This document shows positions 9,741 to 17,299 of a DNA stretch of 64,000 bases, in pieces (position 1 is the first letter of the stretch; every line of letters begins with the position of its first letter). This DNA comes from Vibrionales bacterium SWAT-3 (lineage in GTDB: Bacteria; Pseudomonadota; Gammaproteobacteria; Enterobacterales; Vibrionaceae), in NCBI GenBank assembly GCA_000169995.1, contig AAZW01000014.1:43541-107540 (forward strand), in the 5' to 3' direction. The position numbers were made by a program, and so were the translations under genes. The notes under the pieces were generated by a model. It worked only from the letters and a program-made list of their open reading frames with translations, searched no databases and was not told where the DNA came from.

Positions 9741-10970
9741 GGGCGGGATCGAACTTTAACCATTGAAAATAATGGATTTATTTTACAGGGAACTTTTTTA
9801 GATAATCACGATCTGATCATGAAGTAAAAAAACATGAGAAATTCGCACATGATTATCATTGAGCAACTTAAAAAAGTGAAAGATACCCGTTCGCACATCA
9901 ATCAAGTTTATCCTGTTATGGAAGTCGCTTTCGTGGTCATAACAGCCATGATTTGTGGTCAAAATAAATGGACAGAGATTAAGGATTTCGGTGAAGGAAA
10001 TATCGAGTGGTTACGTGAGTATTTCCCCTACGAAAATGGTCTTCCCACTCGACATAATATAGCTGCGATCATGAGATCCGTTGTGCCAGAGACGCTATTG
10101 GAAGCTATGGTGGGCTGGGTCAATTTGCACAGAGAGAAGCATGCTCAGCCTATAATCAGTGTTGATGGGAAGGTTCTAAAAGGGGCAAAAGCAAGCAAAC
10201 AACAGCACCCCCTCTATATGGTTTCGGCATTTGATGTAGACGAGGGTTTGACTCTCACACACCAACCTTGTGACGGCAAAGGTATGGAGCTGCTAGCAAT
10301 AAGAAACATGCTAGACGCTTTAGATATCAAAGGATGTTTATTAACTGCTGATGCCCTGCATTGTCAGGTTGAAACACTGAATAAAGTAGTTGATAAAGGT
10401 GGAGATATCCTAGTACAAGTTAAACTGAATCAACCAAGTTTATTAGCAGAAATTGATGTGCAATTCCAATACTATTGGGCTTTGCCTGAAGATAAACAGG
10501 AATCATACATCACGGAAGAGAAAGGGCATGGTAGAAAAGAGGTTCGTGAGGTTTACGTGCTTCCTGCAGCCTTCAGCGAAGCACTCAGACAGAAGTGGTG
10601 TCTCGTAAAAAGCATTGTTGCAGTGGTAAGAGATAGGAGTGTCAAAGGGAAAGGAAGTTATGAAACCTCGTACTATATTTGCACAGACCATTTATCTTTA
10701 GAGTTAGCCTCAAAGGCAACAAGAAAGCATTGGCATATTGAGAATCAGCAGCACTGGGCGTTGGACGTAATTTTCAAAGAAGACGAGCAGCGAATTTACG
10801 CTGGGGATTCAGCGTTGAATATGGCTTGTTGTCGTCGCTTTGTGCAGAACCTATTTAGAAAATCAGAGGGTAACTTGTCTGTACCAAGAAAGATGAACCA
10901 AGCCGCATGGAATAAAGATTACAGGGAAAAAGTTCTTTTTACATCAGATTAACAAAGTATATTCGCGCCC
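9741..10970 (+). mobile_element. ISAs1-family insertion sequence, copy 2
   Basis: A 1230-bp element, the same length as copy 1 and in inverted orientation to it. Its flanks (caaccagtaa at 9731-9740, ttggaatgat at 10971-10980) are unlike each other. Swapping flanks between the two copies does not restore a direct repeat either. On the left it removes the 5' half of an acetyltransferase gene; on the right it removes the DNA-binding domain of a regulator gene. Confidence 0.93.
9834..10952 (+). CDS. ISAs1-family transposase, copy 2
   Basis: Identical in length (372 aa) to the copy on the minus strand at 2341-3459. The one amino-acid difference I can see is Tyr in FQYYW (codon at 10470-10472), where copy 1 has Asp; this is a single G-to-T change. 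The rest of the DDE transposase, including the ENQQHWALDVIFKEDE region, is the same. This near-identity means the two copies are recent or are kept alike by gene conversion. Confidence 0.94.
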   Translation: MRNSHMIIIEQLKKVKDTRSHINQVYPVMEVAFVVITAMICGQNKWTEIKDFGEGNIEWLREYFPYENGLPTRHNIAAIMRSVVPETLLEAMVGWVNLHREKHAQPIISVDGKVLKGAKASKQQHPLYMVSAFDVDEGLTLTHQPCDGKGMELLAIRNMLDALDIKGCLLTADALHCQVETLNKVVDKGGDILVQVKLNQPSLLAEIDVQFQYYWALPEDKQESYITEEKGHGRKEVREVYVLPAAFSEALRQKWCLVKSIVAVVRDRSVKGKGSYETSYYICTDHLSLELASKATRKHWHIENQQHWALDVIFKEDEQRIYAGDSALNMACCRRFVQNLFRKSEGNLSVPRKMNQAAWNKDYREKVLFTSD

Positions 10971-11416
10971 TTGGAATGATCATTGTTACTGAACGTGGCA
11001 AAGGATATCGATTCGCAGGTCAAGTAACGCAAGATAAAGAAGGTGCACTTCGTAAGATTCAAGCGCAAGCAAAGCAAGATTCGCAACAAACATTAGAGGT
11101 GGTACCGAAAGAAGAAGCGGCACAAGAAACCACAACTCCTGCGAAAAAGAGCAGTAATTTGTTGACGTTATTTGGCGTATTTACCCTTGTAGCCGTGCTA
11201 TCCCATTATCTATTTTCTTACTTGGATAGAAATACCTTGGCTGAAAACCTAGCAGGAGAGCATTTTATTTCCTGTAAGATAGAAACCGATGAATTTACTT
11301 TTAACGAGCTCTATAACGTTACTCTTTATGAATATAAAGATCGAAAAATCATTATCGATAATTCAGGGAATTCTTTGAGCTTCCCTAGCGAATTTAAAGG
11401 AGTGACTTGTGAATAA
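10971..11416 (+). pseudogene. ToxR/CadC-like membrane transcription regulator lacking its DNA-binding domain
   Basis: The frame starts directly at the IS junction with LGMIIVTERGKGYRFAGQV, which matches the last strand and wing of an OmpR/ToxR-type winged helix (the usual TxRGKGYRF). Everything before it is missing. The rest is intact: a charged cytoplasmic linker rich in Gln/Glu, one membrane helix (SNLLTLFGVFTLVAVLSHYL, residues about 54-74 from the ATG at 10976) and a 70-residue periplasmic domain with two cysteines (ISCKIE, VTCE). It could be made as a 146-aa membrane stub from ATG 10976 but cannot bind DNA as regulators of this class do. It overlaps the next gene by 8 bp. Confidence 0.85.
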
Positions 11417-11915
11417 AGAAAAACAAATATTTTTGATAGTGGGACTGCTAGGTCTATTAGTTGGCTGGTTAACCACTTTAATACCTCAAGCGCACCTAAA
11501 GGGGCATTATTTAGCCAATACCGCTTCGATAGTAAATCCGCCTAATAAAATCATTTATAACCAGGCTTCAGTTAATATCGAGTTTAAGAAAAATAATAGC
11601 TATGAGCTGCTCTATGTCTCGACTAAAGAAGCTGGCTTTACGTCATCAGGTACTTACGCGGTTAGCCAACATGATATTTCGTTAGACGAAACTCAACATG
11701 AGCAGATCATTCCTAATCGAGATCTCACGTTTTACGAGAAAGTCATGATCAGTGAAGGCGCTGTTCTGTCTTCAGATGCGATGACTTACATTCCGTTGAA
11801 CGATGAAGAGCTGTTACTGGTGACCCAACGTGGATTAATTCATTTTTGCAAAAAGGTCATCTGTGCTGAGTTAGCTGCATATTCAAATTCGGAGCCTGAA
11901 TTGGATATCAATTAA
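11409..11915 (+). CDS. Single-pass periplasmic partner protein of the ToxR-like regulator (function inferred)
   Basis: 168 aa with one N-terminal membrane helix (IFLIVGLLGLLVGWLTTLI) and a periplasmic domain predicted to be rich in beta strands. I do not recognise it by sequence. Its size, topology and 8-bp overlap with the regulator remnant match the partner proteins in Vibrio two-gene membrane regulators such as ToxR/ToxS, TcpP/TcpH and VtrA/VtrC, where the second protein stabilises or co-senses with the first. This role is inference. It starts with GTG (gtgaataaagaa) and is now an orphan because its regulator is beheaded. A 9-bp inverted repeat, CGGAGCCTG/CAGGCTCCG, spans its stop codon. 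Confidence 0.6.
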   Translation: MNKEKQIFLIVGLLGLLVGWLTTLIPQAHLKGHYLANTASIVNPPNKIIYNQASVNIEFKKNNSYELLYVSTKEAGFTSSGTYAVSQHDISLDETQHEQIIPNRDLTFYEKVMISEGAVLSSDAMTYIPLNDEELLLVTQRGLIHFCKKVICAELAAYSNSEPELDIN

Positions 11916-11927
11916 GCACAGGCTCCG
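11890..11927. terminator. Possible hairpin at the end of the partner gene
   Basis: CGGAGCCTG (11890-11898) pairs with CAGGCTCCG (11919-11927), and an inner AATTG/CAATT extends the stem. There is no good T-run, so termination is uncertain. Confidence 0.35.
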
Positions 11928-12362
11928 TATTTGAAAAGCGCTCGTGACTAACGATCTTTAGTTGCGAGTGATTCATCCCAATGCTGACGCCTAGCTGTCC
12001 TCAATAAAGTAGGCGTCAGATCGTGAAAACACCCACCTATGATGTGAATAATACCCCTTCCCTGTTCATTTCAATCACTAGGCTGAGAATTCTGACATTT
12101 TATAAATGCTCGCCCACTATATGCAATAACACTAATCAAAAGTGATCCAAGTTATATTCTAACGAACGATAAAATTTATTTATTAACAACTAAATAACAG
12201 TAGTTAATCACGATTTACAACCACAATTAACATCAAAAAAAATGTTTGTCTTAGATCATATCAACCTCAACTATGCCTCGTGCCACAGTGCAGTTTTCTG
12301 TACATTCATTGTCATATTCTGAAACAGTTTCTTATATTTCTTTAAACTTTGTGGAGATTTCT
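11928..12362. other. Intergenic region upstream of dcuC
   Basis: About 435 bp without a credible gene. The left part is moderate in GC; 12100-12250 is AT-rich and should hold the dcuC promoter. An FNR-like site lies at 12251-12264. Confidence 0.5.
12251..12264. promoter_or_regulatory. FNR-like site upstream of dcuC
   Basis: TTAGATCATATCAA resembles the FNR consensus TTGAT-N4-ATCAA, with a perfect right half and a three-of-five left half. Known biology of dcuC (anaerobic, FNR-activated in E. coli) makes it plausible. It lies about 100 bp before the start codon. Confidence 0.45.
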
Positions 12363-13730
12363 ATGTTAGAACTCTTAATCGGATTAGTGGTTACCGTCGC
12401 TGTTGGTTACTTTATTGTAAAAGGCTATAAGGCGGCGGGCGTATTACTAACAGCTGGCCTTGCTCTTCTTCTTATTACTGGCCTTATTGGTCACACAGTC
12501 TTACCAGCTAAGATAGCTTCAACAGGTAACATGGTTACCGATTCACTAGAATTCGTTAAATACATGCTTCAGTACCGTGGCGGCGGCCTAGGTATGCAAA
12601 TCATGCTTCTTTGTGGTTTCGCTTCTTACATGACGCACATCGGCGCAAACAACGTTGTAGTGAAACAGTTCTCTAAGCCACTGTCTGTTATCAAATCTCC
12701 ATACGCACTGCTTGTTGCTGCGTACATCGTGGCGTGTCTGATGTCTCTAGCAGTAAGTTCTGCAACGGGCCTTGGCGTTCTATTGATGGCTACCCTATTC
12801 CCAATGATGACGGCAATGGGTATTTCTCGCCCAGCTGCGGTTGCGGTATGTGCATCTCCGGCGGCTATCATTCTTTCACCAACATCGGGTGACGTAGTTA
12901 TCGCTGCAGAGAAGTCAGGTTTAGACCTAGACGTATTCGCGGTTCAAACGGTACTGCCAGTGTCAATCTGCGCAATCATCGTAATGGCTGCAGCGGCTTT
13001 CTTCTGGAACAAGTACCTAGATAAGAAAGAAAACACGCCTATGGAAAAAGTTGATGTTTCTGAGATCGAAACAACAGCGCCTGCTTTCTATGCGGCTCTT
13101 CCTTTCCTACCTATCATCGGTGTTTTCCTATTCAACGGCCGTACCATTCCAGGGCTTAAGCTAGACATCTACACTATCGTAGTTGGCTCAATTTTCGTTG
13201 GTGCGCTTGTTGATTACGTTGTGAAGAAATTCGACGGTGAAAAGACGCTAGAAGATCTAGATTCTTGTTACCAAGGTATGGCGGACGCATTTAAAGGCGT
13301 TGTAATGCTGTTAGTTGCGGCAGGTGTATTTGCTCAAGGCCTGATGTCTATCGGTGCGATTGATAACCTAATCGGTCTTGCTGAAGCAGCAGGTGCTGGC
13401 GGCATCGCACTAATGCTTATCCTCACAGGTCTAACGGTTGCTGCGGCAATTGCTACAGGTTCTGGTAATGCACCTTTCTATGCATTCGTTGAGCTTGCGC
13501 CTTCACTGGCTGCGAAGATGGGTCTAAACCCTGCGTTCCTTATTATCCCAATGCTTCAAGCATCAAACCTAGGTCGTACTATCTCTCCAGTATCTGGTGT
13601 AGTGGTAGCAACTTCAGGCATGGGTAAAATTAGCCCATTTGAAGTGGTAAAGCGTACCTCTGTACCAGTCATCTGCGGCCTTATCACGGTTATCTTCGGT
13701 ACACTTGTTCTAGTACCAATGGCAGCTTAA
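12363..13730 (+). CDS. dcuC: Anaerobic C4-dicarboxylate transporter DcuC
   Basis: About 455 aa and polytopic, a close relative of E. coli DcuC with the same landmark runs: LCGFASYMTHIGANNVVVK, SLAVSSATGLGVLLMATLF, PAAIILSPTSGDVV and GSGNAPFYAFVE near the end. DcuC exports succinate and exchanges or takes up C4-dicarboxylates during fermentation and fumarate respiration. The start is ATG 12363, after gtggagattt; an in-frame extension from 12273 adds 30 residues that do not fit the family. It is followed by a strong terminator and then by narP on the opposite strand, so it is a single-gene unit in an anaerobic-respiration neighbourhood. Confidence 0.95.
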   Translation: MLELLIGLVVTVAVGYFIVKGYKAAGVLLTAGLALLLITGLIGHTVLPAKIASTGNMVTDSLEFVKYMLQYRGGGLGMQIMLLCGFASYMTHIGANNVVVKQFSKPLSVIKSPYALLVAAYIVACLMSLAVSSATGLGVLLMATLFPMMTAMGISRPAAVAVCASPAAIILSPTSGDVVIAAEKSGLDLDVFAVQTVLPVSICAIIVMAAAAFFWNKYLDKKENTPMEKVDVSEIETTAPAFYAALPFLPIIGVFLFNGRTIPGLKLDIYTIVVGSIFVGALVDYVVKKFDGEKTLEDLDSCYQGMADAFKGVVMLLVAAGVFAQGLMSIGAIDNLIGLAEAAGAGGIALMLILTGLTVAAAIATGSGNAPFYAFVELAPSLAAKMGLNPAFLIIPMLQASNLGRTISPVSGVVVATSGMGKISPFEVVKRTSVPVICGLITVIFGTLVLVPMAA

Positions 13731-13766
13731 GTCGTTAATAGTTATACAGACATAAAATGCTTAAAC

Positions 13767-13803
13767 AAAAAGGCGCTGAACTTAATAAGTTCAGCGCCTT
13801 TTT
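13767..13803. terminator. Bidirectional rho-independent terminator, dcuC / narP
   Basis: AAAGGCGCTGAACTT-aat-AAGTTCAGCGCCTTT with A-run and T-run on the two sides, placed between the convergent dcuC and narQP units. Confidence 0.9.
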
Positions 13804-13889
13804 AATATTACTTTTTCAACATCGTTAAAGCTGTGGAGATATGAGTAAACAGTACGGCTTGAAATAGTTTAATTTCAAAGGAACAAGCC

Positions 13890-14522
13890 CTACTTCATTT
13901 CTCCGTAACGCTCTAGGTAAAGAACGGTTGCTGCAGTGCGTGAAGGCACTTGTAGCTTTTTCAGCAGGCTTTTCATATGTACCTTAACTGTCGATTCAGA
14001 AATGAACAAATGGTCAGCGATCTGCTTGTTACGGTAACCTTTCGCGACTTCTTGAAGGATCTGCATTTCACGTTCAGTCAGTTGGTCAAAGATGTCGTTG
14101 CGGCTGCCAGCGTCGTTTAAGTAACGAGCAACCACACTGCTGTAAGCTTTGTCGCCACTGTGTGCCTGCTTAAGCAGTTCGATCAGTTCATCAGGCTCGG
14201 TGTCTTTCAGCAAGTAACCATCAGCACCCGCTTTTACAATCGCCTCAATGTCTGCAGGGCTGTCAGAGACCGTCAGGATTACAATGTTTGCGCTAGAGCC
14301 GTCAGTACGAAGTGCTTTCAAGGTATCTAAACCAGACATGCCCTTCATATTGAGATCCAAAAGGATCAAATCAGGTTCTTCTTCATGAGCAAGAGCAACC
14401 GCTTCAGTGCCGTTACTTGCTTCTGCAATCACTTCGAATTCGTCTTCAAAGCTTAGTAATTGGCTTATACCTCTGCGCATCAATGGATGATCATCAACCA
14501 GCATTACTTTACAAATCGTCAA
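13890..14522 (-). CDS. narP: Nitrate/nitrite response regulator NarP
   Basis: 210 aa: a receiver domain with acidic pair VDDHPL, phospho-acceptor Asp in LILLDLNMKGMSG and Lys in LLKDTEP, then a LuxR/NarL-type helix-turn-helix (LTEREMQILQEVAKGYRNKQIADHLFISESTVKVHMKSLL, shown only in part as motif). Phosphorylated NarP controls nap and other anaerobic operons. It follows narQ with a 14-bp overlap (14509-14522), so the two are co-translated. The assignment to NarP instead of NarL rests on the NarQ partner and the adjacent nap operon. Confidence 0.92.
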   Translation of the reverse strand: MTICKVMLVDDHPLMRRGISQLLSFEDEFEVIAEASNGTEAVALAHEEEPDLILLDLNMKGMSGLDTLKALRTDGSSANIVILTVSDSPADIEAIVKAGADGYLLKDTEPDELIELLKQAHSGDKAYSSVVARYLNDAGSRNDIFDQLTEREMQILQEVAKGYRNKQIADHLFISESTVKVHMKSLLKKLQVPSRTAATVLYLERYGEMK

Positions 14523-16239
14523 CTTTAACTTCCTTCAAACTTTTATATTTCAATATGACTGTACAGCCTTCACCTTGCGCCGCTTCAATCGTCAAGTCGC
14601 CATTCAGTCTTGCCGCACGCTCCTGCATAATGCTCATCCCGTAGTGGTTCACCTTGGAACTACTTGAGTCAAAGCCATCTCCATTATCTTTTATCACGAC
14701 TAATACTTCACCGTCCTCATCGATACAGCATACATCTATCAAGTCGGCATTGGCGTGTTTTATTGCATTTATTGTTGCTTCACGAATCAATTGAAGCAAG
14801 TGAACCTGACTATGCGCATCAAGCTCGATCGATGAGAGATTATTAGTGAGGTTAATCTTCGCATCGGTTCTCTCGCTGAGCTCCTCAAGCATGGTACTTA
14901 AGGCGTCTCCAAAGTTACCCTCTTTAATGGTCAACCTAAATGTGGTGAGTAGCTCTCTTAACTGGGTATAAGCGTCGGCTAAGCCGTTTCCGATCTCAGA
15001 CGCGATTTGTTCAGATTGCTCTCGGTGCTGTTGCTCTGGCAGTTTGCCAATCACACGCTTTAATAGTGTAACTTGAATTTTCAAGTACGACAGTGATTGA
15101 GCCAATGAATCGTGGAGTTCACGTGCAATCGTGGCACGCTCTTCCATAATAATAAGCTGTTCAGCTTTCTTTTGAGCACGATTGTAGTAGATCGCTCTCG
15201 ATAGCAGTTGAATGAAGCTTTCGATCAGAGCTTTAGTTGAGTGCCCGTGGTAATATGAACAGTATAAGTAGCCGAGAATAAGTTCGTTATCGTCGAGTTT
15301 CATCTCAAACTTTTCGTAGTCTAAATTCGAATCGTAACCTTCATCCATAATCAATGAACGGCCTGAGTTATCTACAATCTCAAGTCTCAATGATCCAATC
15401 CCTTCCAAGCTCACGAGATGCTGCAAGATAGCTCGGAAGTTTTCAGGAGCAATACGCGTCACCGTGAGCTCTTGTGACGAGTTATAAAGTGCCTGAAGCG
15501 ACTGGTTAGCATTTTGCAGCTCAATCGTCTTCGCATCCACCACATCTTCAAGGTTTCGATAAAGCACGCCTAAATCTTTGGCCATCGAGTTGAAGGTTTT
15601 GGTCAAAATACCCATTTCGTTGTTACTGGTCACCTTGAGTTCTACCTCGAAGTCGCTGTTTTTGATTCTTTGGCTCGCACCGACAAGAGCATGTAGCGGT
15701 TTAACAACTTGTTTACGTACAAAATGAACAACAAAAAGAGATATGACGAGAATTCCACCTAAACCGACACCACCAGCCCACGCCAGTTTAATCAATTTGT
15801 CTTCAAAGAATTCTTGCAGTTTAAAAACAAATCCATCGATCTCAGTTACGAAGTTTTCAACCAACACGAGATAGTGTTTACGGTCTTCACTATTCAGAAC
15901 GCGTTTCAATTCATGCCAACGGCCAATAATTAGATAGTAGTCTTCTGTGATATCCGTCGGAACATCCCAACTCACCAATTTAGTCATCGAAGGCGAATAA
16001 AGTGAACTTTCAAACTCACGGATATGAGAATCGAAATCAACAGATTCTATTTGAATATCATGGGCTAAACGATAGCTTTGCATACGCATCGAACCGGCTA
16101 CATTGACGGCCTCAGCATCGTTCAAGCTTGAAGCTAAGGTAAAGATAGCAAAGCCAGTAGTAGCAACGGACAACAGCAATATAGAGAGTAATGACTTAGC
16201 TATTGTACTAGTAACAGATGAGACTGGTTTTATAAGCAA
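14509..16239 (-). CDS. narQ: Nitrate/nitrite sensor histidine kinase NarQ
   Basis: 576 aa. There are two membrane helices (about 15-35 and 150-175) around a periplasmic sensor. The sensor keeps the nitrate-binding P-box, seen as NVAGSMRMQSYRLAHDI near residues 45-62. After it come a HAMP linker, a signalling helix and GAF-like region, then a HisKA_3 kinase with His in ARELHDSLAQSLSYLK and ATPase motif DNGDGF. It senses nitrate or nitrite in the periplasm and phosphorylates NarP. It is divergent from napF, sharing a 253-bp control region. Confidence 0.93.
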   Translation of the reverse strand: MLIKPVSSVTSTIAKSLLSILLLSVATTGFAIFTLASSLNDAEAVNVAGSMRMQSYRLAHDIQIESVDFDSHIREFESSLYSPSMTKLVSWDVPTDITEDYYLIIGRWHELKRVLNSEDRKHYLVLVENFVTEIDGFVFKLQEFFEDKLIKLAWAGGVGLGGILVISLFVVHFVRKQVVKPLHALVGASQRIKNSDFEVELKVTSNNEMGILTKTFNSMAKDLGVLYRNLEDVVDAKTIELQNANQSLQALYNSSQELTVTRIAPENFRAILQHLVSLEGIGSLRLEIVDNSGRSLIMDEGYDSNLDYEKFEMKLDDNELILGYLYCSYYHGHSTKALIESFIQLLSRAIYYNRAQKKAEQLIIMEERATIARELHDSLAQSLSYLKIQVTLLKRVIGKLPEQQHREQSEQIASEIGNGLADAYTQLRELLTTFRLTIKEGNFGDALSTMLEELSERTDAKINLTNNLSSIELDAHSQVHLLQLIREATINAIKHANADLIDVCCIDEDGEVLVVIKDNGDGFDSSSSKVNHYGMSIMQERAARLNGDLTIEAAQGEGCTVILKYKSLKEVKVDDL

Positions 16240-16340
16240 AGGTGACTTCCTATTGATAAATGACTTGCTATTAGGCTCGTATTGTCACACATCAAAAATC
16301 ATAGCTCCATTCAATATGTGATCACTCGCCTCGTAATTTA

Positions 16341-16354
16341 TTGATCTATGACAA
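16341..16354. promoter_or_regulatory. FNR-like site in the narQ–napF control region
   Basis: TTGATCTATGACAA: perfect TTGAT left half, imperfect right half (GACAA for ATCAA), correct 4-bp spacing. Nap operons of enteric bacteria and Vibrio are activated by FNR with NarP. Confidence 0.5.
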
Positions 16355-16357
16355 TAT

Positions 16358-16385
16358 ATACCCCCAATTAGCCCTTAGGGGGTAT
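16358..16385. promoter_or_regulatory. Palindrome with NarP-heptamer-like halves upstream of napF
   Basis: ATACCCCC (16358-16365) and GGGGGTAT (16378-16385) are perfect 8-bp inverted arms separated by 12 bp. Each arm contains a TACCCCC / GGGGGTA heptamer that fits the NarL/NarP consensus TACYYMT in its first six positions. The spacing is larger than the classical 7-2-7 arrangement. It lies 16 bp centre-to-edge from the FNR-like site, about 110 bp before the napF start. Confidence 0.5.
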
Positions 16386-16492
16386 TTATACAATTGTTTC
16401 TAAACCTACACTACTTGTGATGACAAATTACAAGATATTAATGAAATAATGGCCTAAAATTACAACATCTTAGCAACATCTAGGGGTTTTTA

Positions 16493-16971
16493 GTGGTAGA
16501 TCTGTCAAAACGTCGTCTGTTTTCTAGAAAAAAAGTCGATTCAAGCCAAATTCGTTTGCCTTGGATTCATAACCTAGAGAGCTTTGTAGATGATTGCACT
16601 CGCTGCGGAAAATGCATCGAGAGTTGTGAGACTAAGATAATCATTGTAGGTGATGGTGGGTTCCCCACTGTCGATTTCTCTATCGATGAATGTACGTTCT
16701 GCTATCAATGTGCAGACGTTTGTCCGGAACCCATTTTTACGCCAAAGCAAGGAGAGCCTTGGCAAGCAAAAGCACGTATTTCTGATAAGTGTTTAGCGCA
16801 ACAAAATGTTAATGCCGAAGCTGTGGTGACATGTGTGAACCTATGGCCATTCAATTTCAACTTAGAGCAGGCAGTGTTGCTCTACCAAAAATCGAGTTAG
16901 ATGAGTGTAGCGGTTGTGGAGCCTGCGTAGCAGTTTGCCCTGCTTCAGCTATTCTTGTGAGTAATGCATAA
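16493..16971 (+). pseudogene. napF: napF, ferredoxin-type maturation protein, frameshifted
   Basis: NapF is a cytoplasmic iron-sulfur protein that interacts with NapA before export. From GTG 16493 the first two cluster motifs are normal (CTRCGKCIESC, CTFCYQCADVC), up to KCLAQQNVN. One base then appears to be missing near 16811-16813: the written frame gives a nonsense tail ending at 16900, while the other frame gives CRSCGDMCEPMAIQFQLRAG and CSGCGACVAVCPASAILVSNA, ending at TAA 16969-16971. The intact protein would be about 159 aa, normal for NapF, with the third and fourth cysteine groups restored. Either a true mutation or an assembly error. NapF is not essential for NapA activity in all species. 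Confidence 0.9.
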
Positions 16972-16993
16972 ATAAAAATAACGAGAGCAATTT

Positions 16994-17299
16994 ATGGCAC
17001 TAAATGAAGTGCATATATCAAGTTTAGTCGTGCATGTGAGCCCAGAGCATCTCAATGAGATCAAAGCTGAGATCGAGCAATTCGATAACGCTGAAATCTA
17101 CGGAGATAGCCCTGAAGGCAAAATCATCGTGGTCCTAGAAACCGAGAACCAAGGTTTTGTAACGGACACCATCGAAGCAATAAATAACATTAAGAACGTT
17201 TTAGGGACAGCTTTGGTTTACCACCAAATCGAAACTGGACTAGACGAAACGGATTTAGAAACTGGAAGCAACAATTCTCAACTTGAGGGTGAAGTATGA
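16994..17299 (+). CDS. napD: NapD chaperone for NapA
   Basis: 101 aa, starting with the family's [13 protein letters not shown]; a small ferredoxin-fold protein that binds the twin-arginine signal of NapA and holds it back until the cofactor is loaded. A good ribosome site (acgagag) precedes ATG 16994. The last four bases overlap the start of napA (ATGA), so the two are translationally coupled. The acidic tail ([11 protein letters not shown]...) is longer than in E. coli NapD. Confidence 0.93.
   Translation: MALNEVHISSLVVHVSPEHLNEIKAEIEQFDNAEIYGDSPEGKIIVVLETENQGFVTDTIEAINNIKNVLGTALVYHQIETGLDETDLETGSNNSQLEGEV

Noticed and set aside
2323..10970. Composite transposon made of the two ISAs1 copies
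   Set aside because: The segment between holds core genes (rbgA), the outer ends lack direct repeats, and all four junctions cut through genes, which fits deletion or rearrangement better than transposition of a unit.
12626..12871. Minus-strand ORF inside dcuC
   Set aside because: Shadow of the conserved transporter sequence on the other strand.
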